Source: Xylanibacillus composti | GTDB lineage: Bacteria > Bacillota > Bacilli > Paenibacillales > K13 | DNA length: 64,000 nucleotides | Direction of reading: 5' to 3' | NCBI RefSeq assembly: GCF_018403685.1 | Contig: NZ_BOVK01000012.1 | Coordinates: 1-64,000 of the forward strand | In this document: piece by piece, positions 62,572 to 64,000 of the stretch | Position numbering within the stretch: the stretch's first letter is position 1 | Layout: every line of letters starts with the position of its first letter | Translations under genes and position numbers: made by a program | Notes under the pieces: model-generated | Told to the model about the DNA's origin: nothing | What the model saw: the letters and a program-made list of their open reading frames with translations, nothing else | Database searches by the model: none

Positions 62572-64000
62572 CTAAATCGAAACGGCATTGGCAGGCGTGT
62601 GTTCGATTGATGCATACCACTTGGCCTGCATACGAAACATATGCGCATACTCCCCGTTGACGGAAAGCAGTTCTTCATGGGTGCCGCATTCCACAAGCCG
62701 CCCCTCCTTCATGACCAGGATCCGGTCCGCATATCGGCAGCTACCCAGACGGTGAGAGATGAAGATGGCCGTCTTGCCTTCCGCCAGTTCCAGGAATCGT
62801 TCGTAGACTGCTACCTCGGCCAAGGGATCGAGGGAGGCGGTCGGTTCGTCCAGCACGATGACGTCGGCATCTCGAATAAACGCCCGGCTGATGGCTATCT
62901 TTTGCCATTGTCCGTAGGAAAGATCTTGCCCGCCAAGGTAGAATGGGCCAATCTCGGTATCGTAGCCATTCCGAAGGGAACGGATAATCTCGTCAGCGCC
63001 GGATTTGGCGGCGGCTGCTCGAATGGCGTTCATGTCAGAGAGCTTGTCAATTTGCCCGATGGCAATGTTCTCTTTCGCTGTAAACGGATATTGGACAAAG
63101 TCCTGAAATACGGCGGTCACATGCTTGCGCAAATCGGTGCGGCTAATCTGCCGAATATCGATGCCATCATAGGCAATGTCCCCTTCATATTCGCTATATA
63201 ACCCGAGCAGACACTTGACCAGACTTGTTTTGCCTGAGCCGTTGGCACCTACTATGGCTATTTTCTCTCCGGGCTGGATGTGGAAGGAAACCTGCTGCAA
63301 AGCAGGCGCCTGCTTGGTCGGATAATGGAGAGTCAATCCCGCAACCGTTATTTTCCCGTGACGGAAAGCGGAAGGGGGCATTGCAGCCGAATGTTCCTTT
63401 CTTTCATCCGGCTCGTCCAGGAACGATAATAGTGTGCTGGCAAAAAGAACATCTTCGTGTGCATTCGCAAGCCGGAAGGAGATGTCCTCGATCATTTTCT
63501 GTGTTTGAAGGACGGATTGCGTCAAGGCAACGTATTGGCCAATGGAGAGCCTGCCAAGATAGCCAATCCAAATCAACAAGGCGCTGATGCCCAGAACAAT
63601 GACGCTTCCAAAACCTTCGAGCAAAAACAGCCAGCTTGCATTTTTCTTCTCCAGACGAAGCCTTTCCCGAGCATTGTCCTCAAATAGCTTGCTCCATTTA
63701 TCCAGCAAGTAAGCCTGCAACTGGAATACGCGGATTTCTTTGGCTGCCTGACGGGAAATGAGCAGATTCAACAGATGGTCCAGCTTGCGCGCGTCCGGCG
63801 TCTGATGTAGCATCAGCTGGAAACGCATGCGGCTTAAAGCCGCATTTATCTTAGTGAAAGGATAAAGTATGAGGAGCATCCCCAATCCGAGTCCCCAATG
63901 CACGGCAAACAGAATAGCCACAAAGCTGATCAGGGTGATGGTATTTTTGCCGATATCGAACAGGCTGTCCGCCAGACGAACTGCGCGTTCGCCATGACCT
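62572..64000 (-). CDS. ABC exporter, ATPase half with part of the membrane domain (cut by window end)
   Basis: The 3' part of an ABC exporter; the frame stays open through the right edge (GHGERAVRLADSLFDIG...), so the true start lies outside. Visible are the last membrane segments (ILFAVHWGLGLGMLLIL, VIVLGISALLIWIGYL) and a full ATPase domain: Walker A GANGSGKTS, Q-loop AVFQDF, signature LSYGQWQK (a variant of LSGGQ), Walker B VIVLDEPT and switch His in FISHR. It resembles exporters of peptide antibiotics and lantibiotics (NisT-like, no C39 domain). The coding end is 62572. The partner genes are outside the window. Confidence 0.88.
   Translation of the reverse strand, partial: GHGERAVRLADSLFDIGKNTITLISFVAILFAVHWGLGLGMLLILYPFTKINAALSRMRFQLMLHQTPDARKLDHLLNLLISRQAAKEIRVFQLQAYLLDKWSKLFEDNARERLRLEKKNASWLFLLEGFGSVIVLGISALLIWIGYLGRLSIGQYVALTQSVLQTQKMIEDISFRLANAHEDVLFASTLLSFLDEPDERKEHSAAMPPSAFRHGKITVAGLTLHYPTKQAPALQQVSFHIQPGEKIAIVGANGSGKTSLVKCLLGLYSEYEGDIAYDGIDIRQISRTDLRKHVTAVFQDFVQYPFTAKENIAIGQIDKLSDMNAIRAAAAKSGADEIIRSLRNGYDTEIGPFYLGGQDLSYGQWQKIAISRAFIRDADVIVLDEPTASLDPLAEVAVYERFLELAEGKTAIFISHRLGSCRYADRILVMKEGRLVECGTHEELLSVNGEYAHMFRMQAKWYASIEHTPANAVSI

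Overview
The window looks like chromosomal DNA from a Gram-positive, plant-polymer-degrading member of the Bacillales, most likely Paenibacillus or a close relative. The reasons are strong GGAGG ribosome-binding sites, frequent TTG/GTG starts, lipoproteins with Gram-positive lipoboxes, a YqkE-like protein, a decayed YesM-type sensor kinase, multimodular GH5 and GH10 enzymes with CBM3 modules under CcpA-type cre sites, and a TAACGGACA...CCGTTA repeat family. No tRNA, rRNA, CRISPR array or intact insertion sequence was seen.

Layout. 1-4.2 kb: AT-rich accessory DNA with three small exported or membrane proteins and long gene-free stretches. 4.2-19.8 kb: one tightly coupled transcription unit (many ATGA stop/start overlaps, terminator at 19786-19814). 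It begins with trpD-trpC-trpB-trpA-trpF, an unusual order without trpE/trpG, and runs on into two Gfo/Idh/MocA oxidoreductases, two DegT-type aminotransferases, a TIM-barrel sugar isomerase, an M20 peptidase, an Ldh2-type dehydrogenase, an unknown 134-residue protein, a free-standing tRNA-editing B3/B4 domain, a nucleotide-sugar 6-dehydrogenase and an EamA exporter. I read this as a specialised-metabolite cluster drawing on the tryptophan branch and on amino-sugar or amino-acid chemistry, with a possible editing-based self-protection gene. 20-22 kb: a repeat cluster, a pseudogenised sensor kinase and two lipoproteins.

22.7-31.3 kb: a secreted GH5 endoglucanase (reverse strand) and a GH10 xylanase, each with a CBM3 and a cre site. 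Between them lies a ribosomally made peptide cluster: a C39-peptidase ABC exporter, an 85-residue precursor with four TTxAxGEE core repeats after a Gly-Gly site, and an ATP-grasp ligase. This is a plesiocin-type (group 2) graspetide system.

31.5-54.5 kb: a 23-kb operon of five genes of mostly unknown function: a Hint-domain protein, a 1339-residue fibronectin-III-like protein, a ~1187-residue beta-rich protein interrupted by a frameshift in a G8 tract, an endonuclease/exonuclease/phosphatase-fold protein and a 4140-residue giant with many LysM-like repeats. None has a signal peptide. This is the least explained and probably most novel part of the window.

55-64 kb: ordinary accessory and housekeeping genes: two small helical proteins, a DsbA-family oxidoreductase, two methyltransferases, a beta-lactamase-fold lipoprotein, two small charged proteins, an aldo/keto reductase, a heptad-repeat coiled-coil protein and the 3' part of an ABC exporter that runs off the window.
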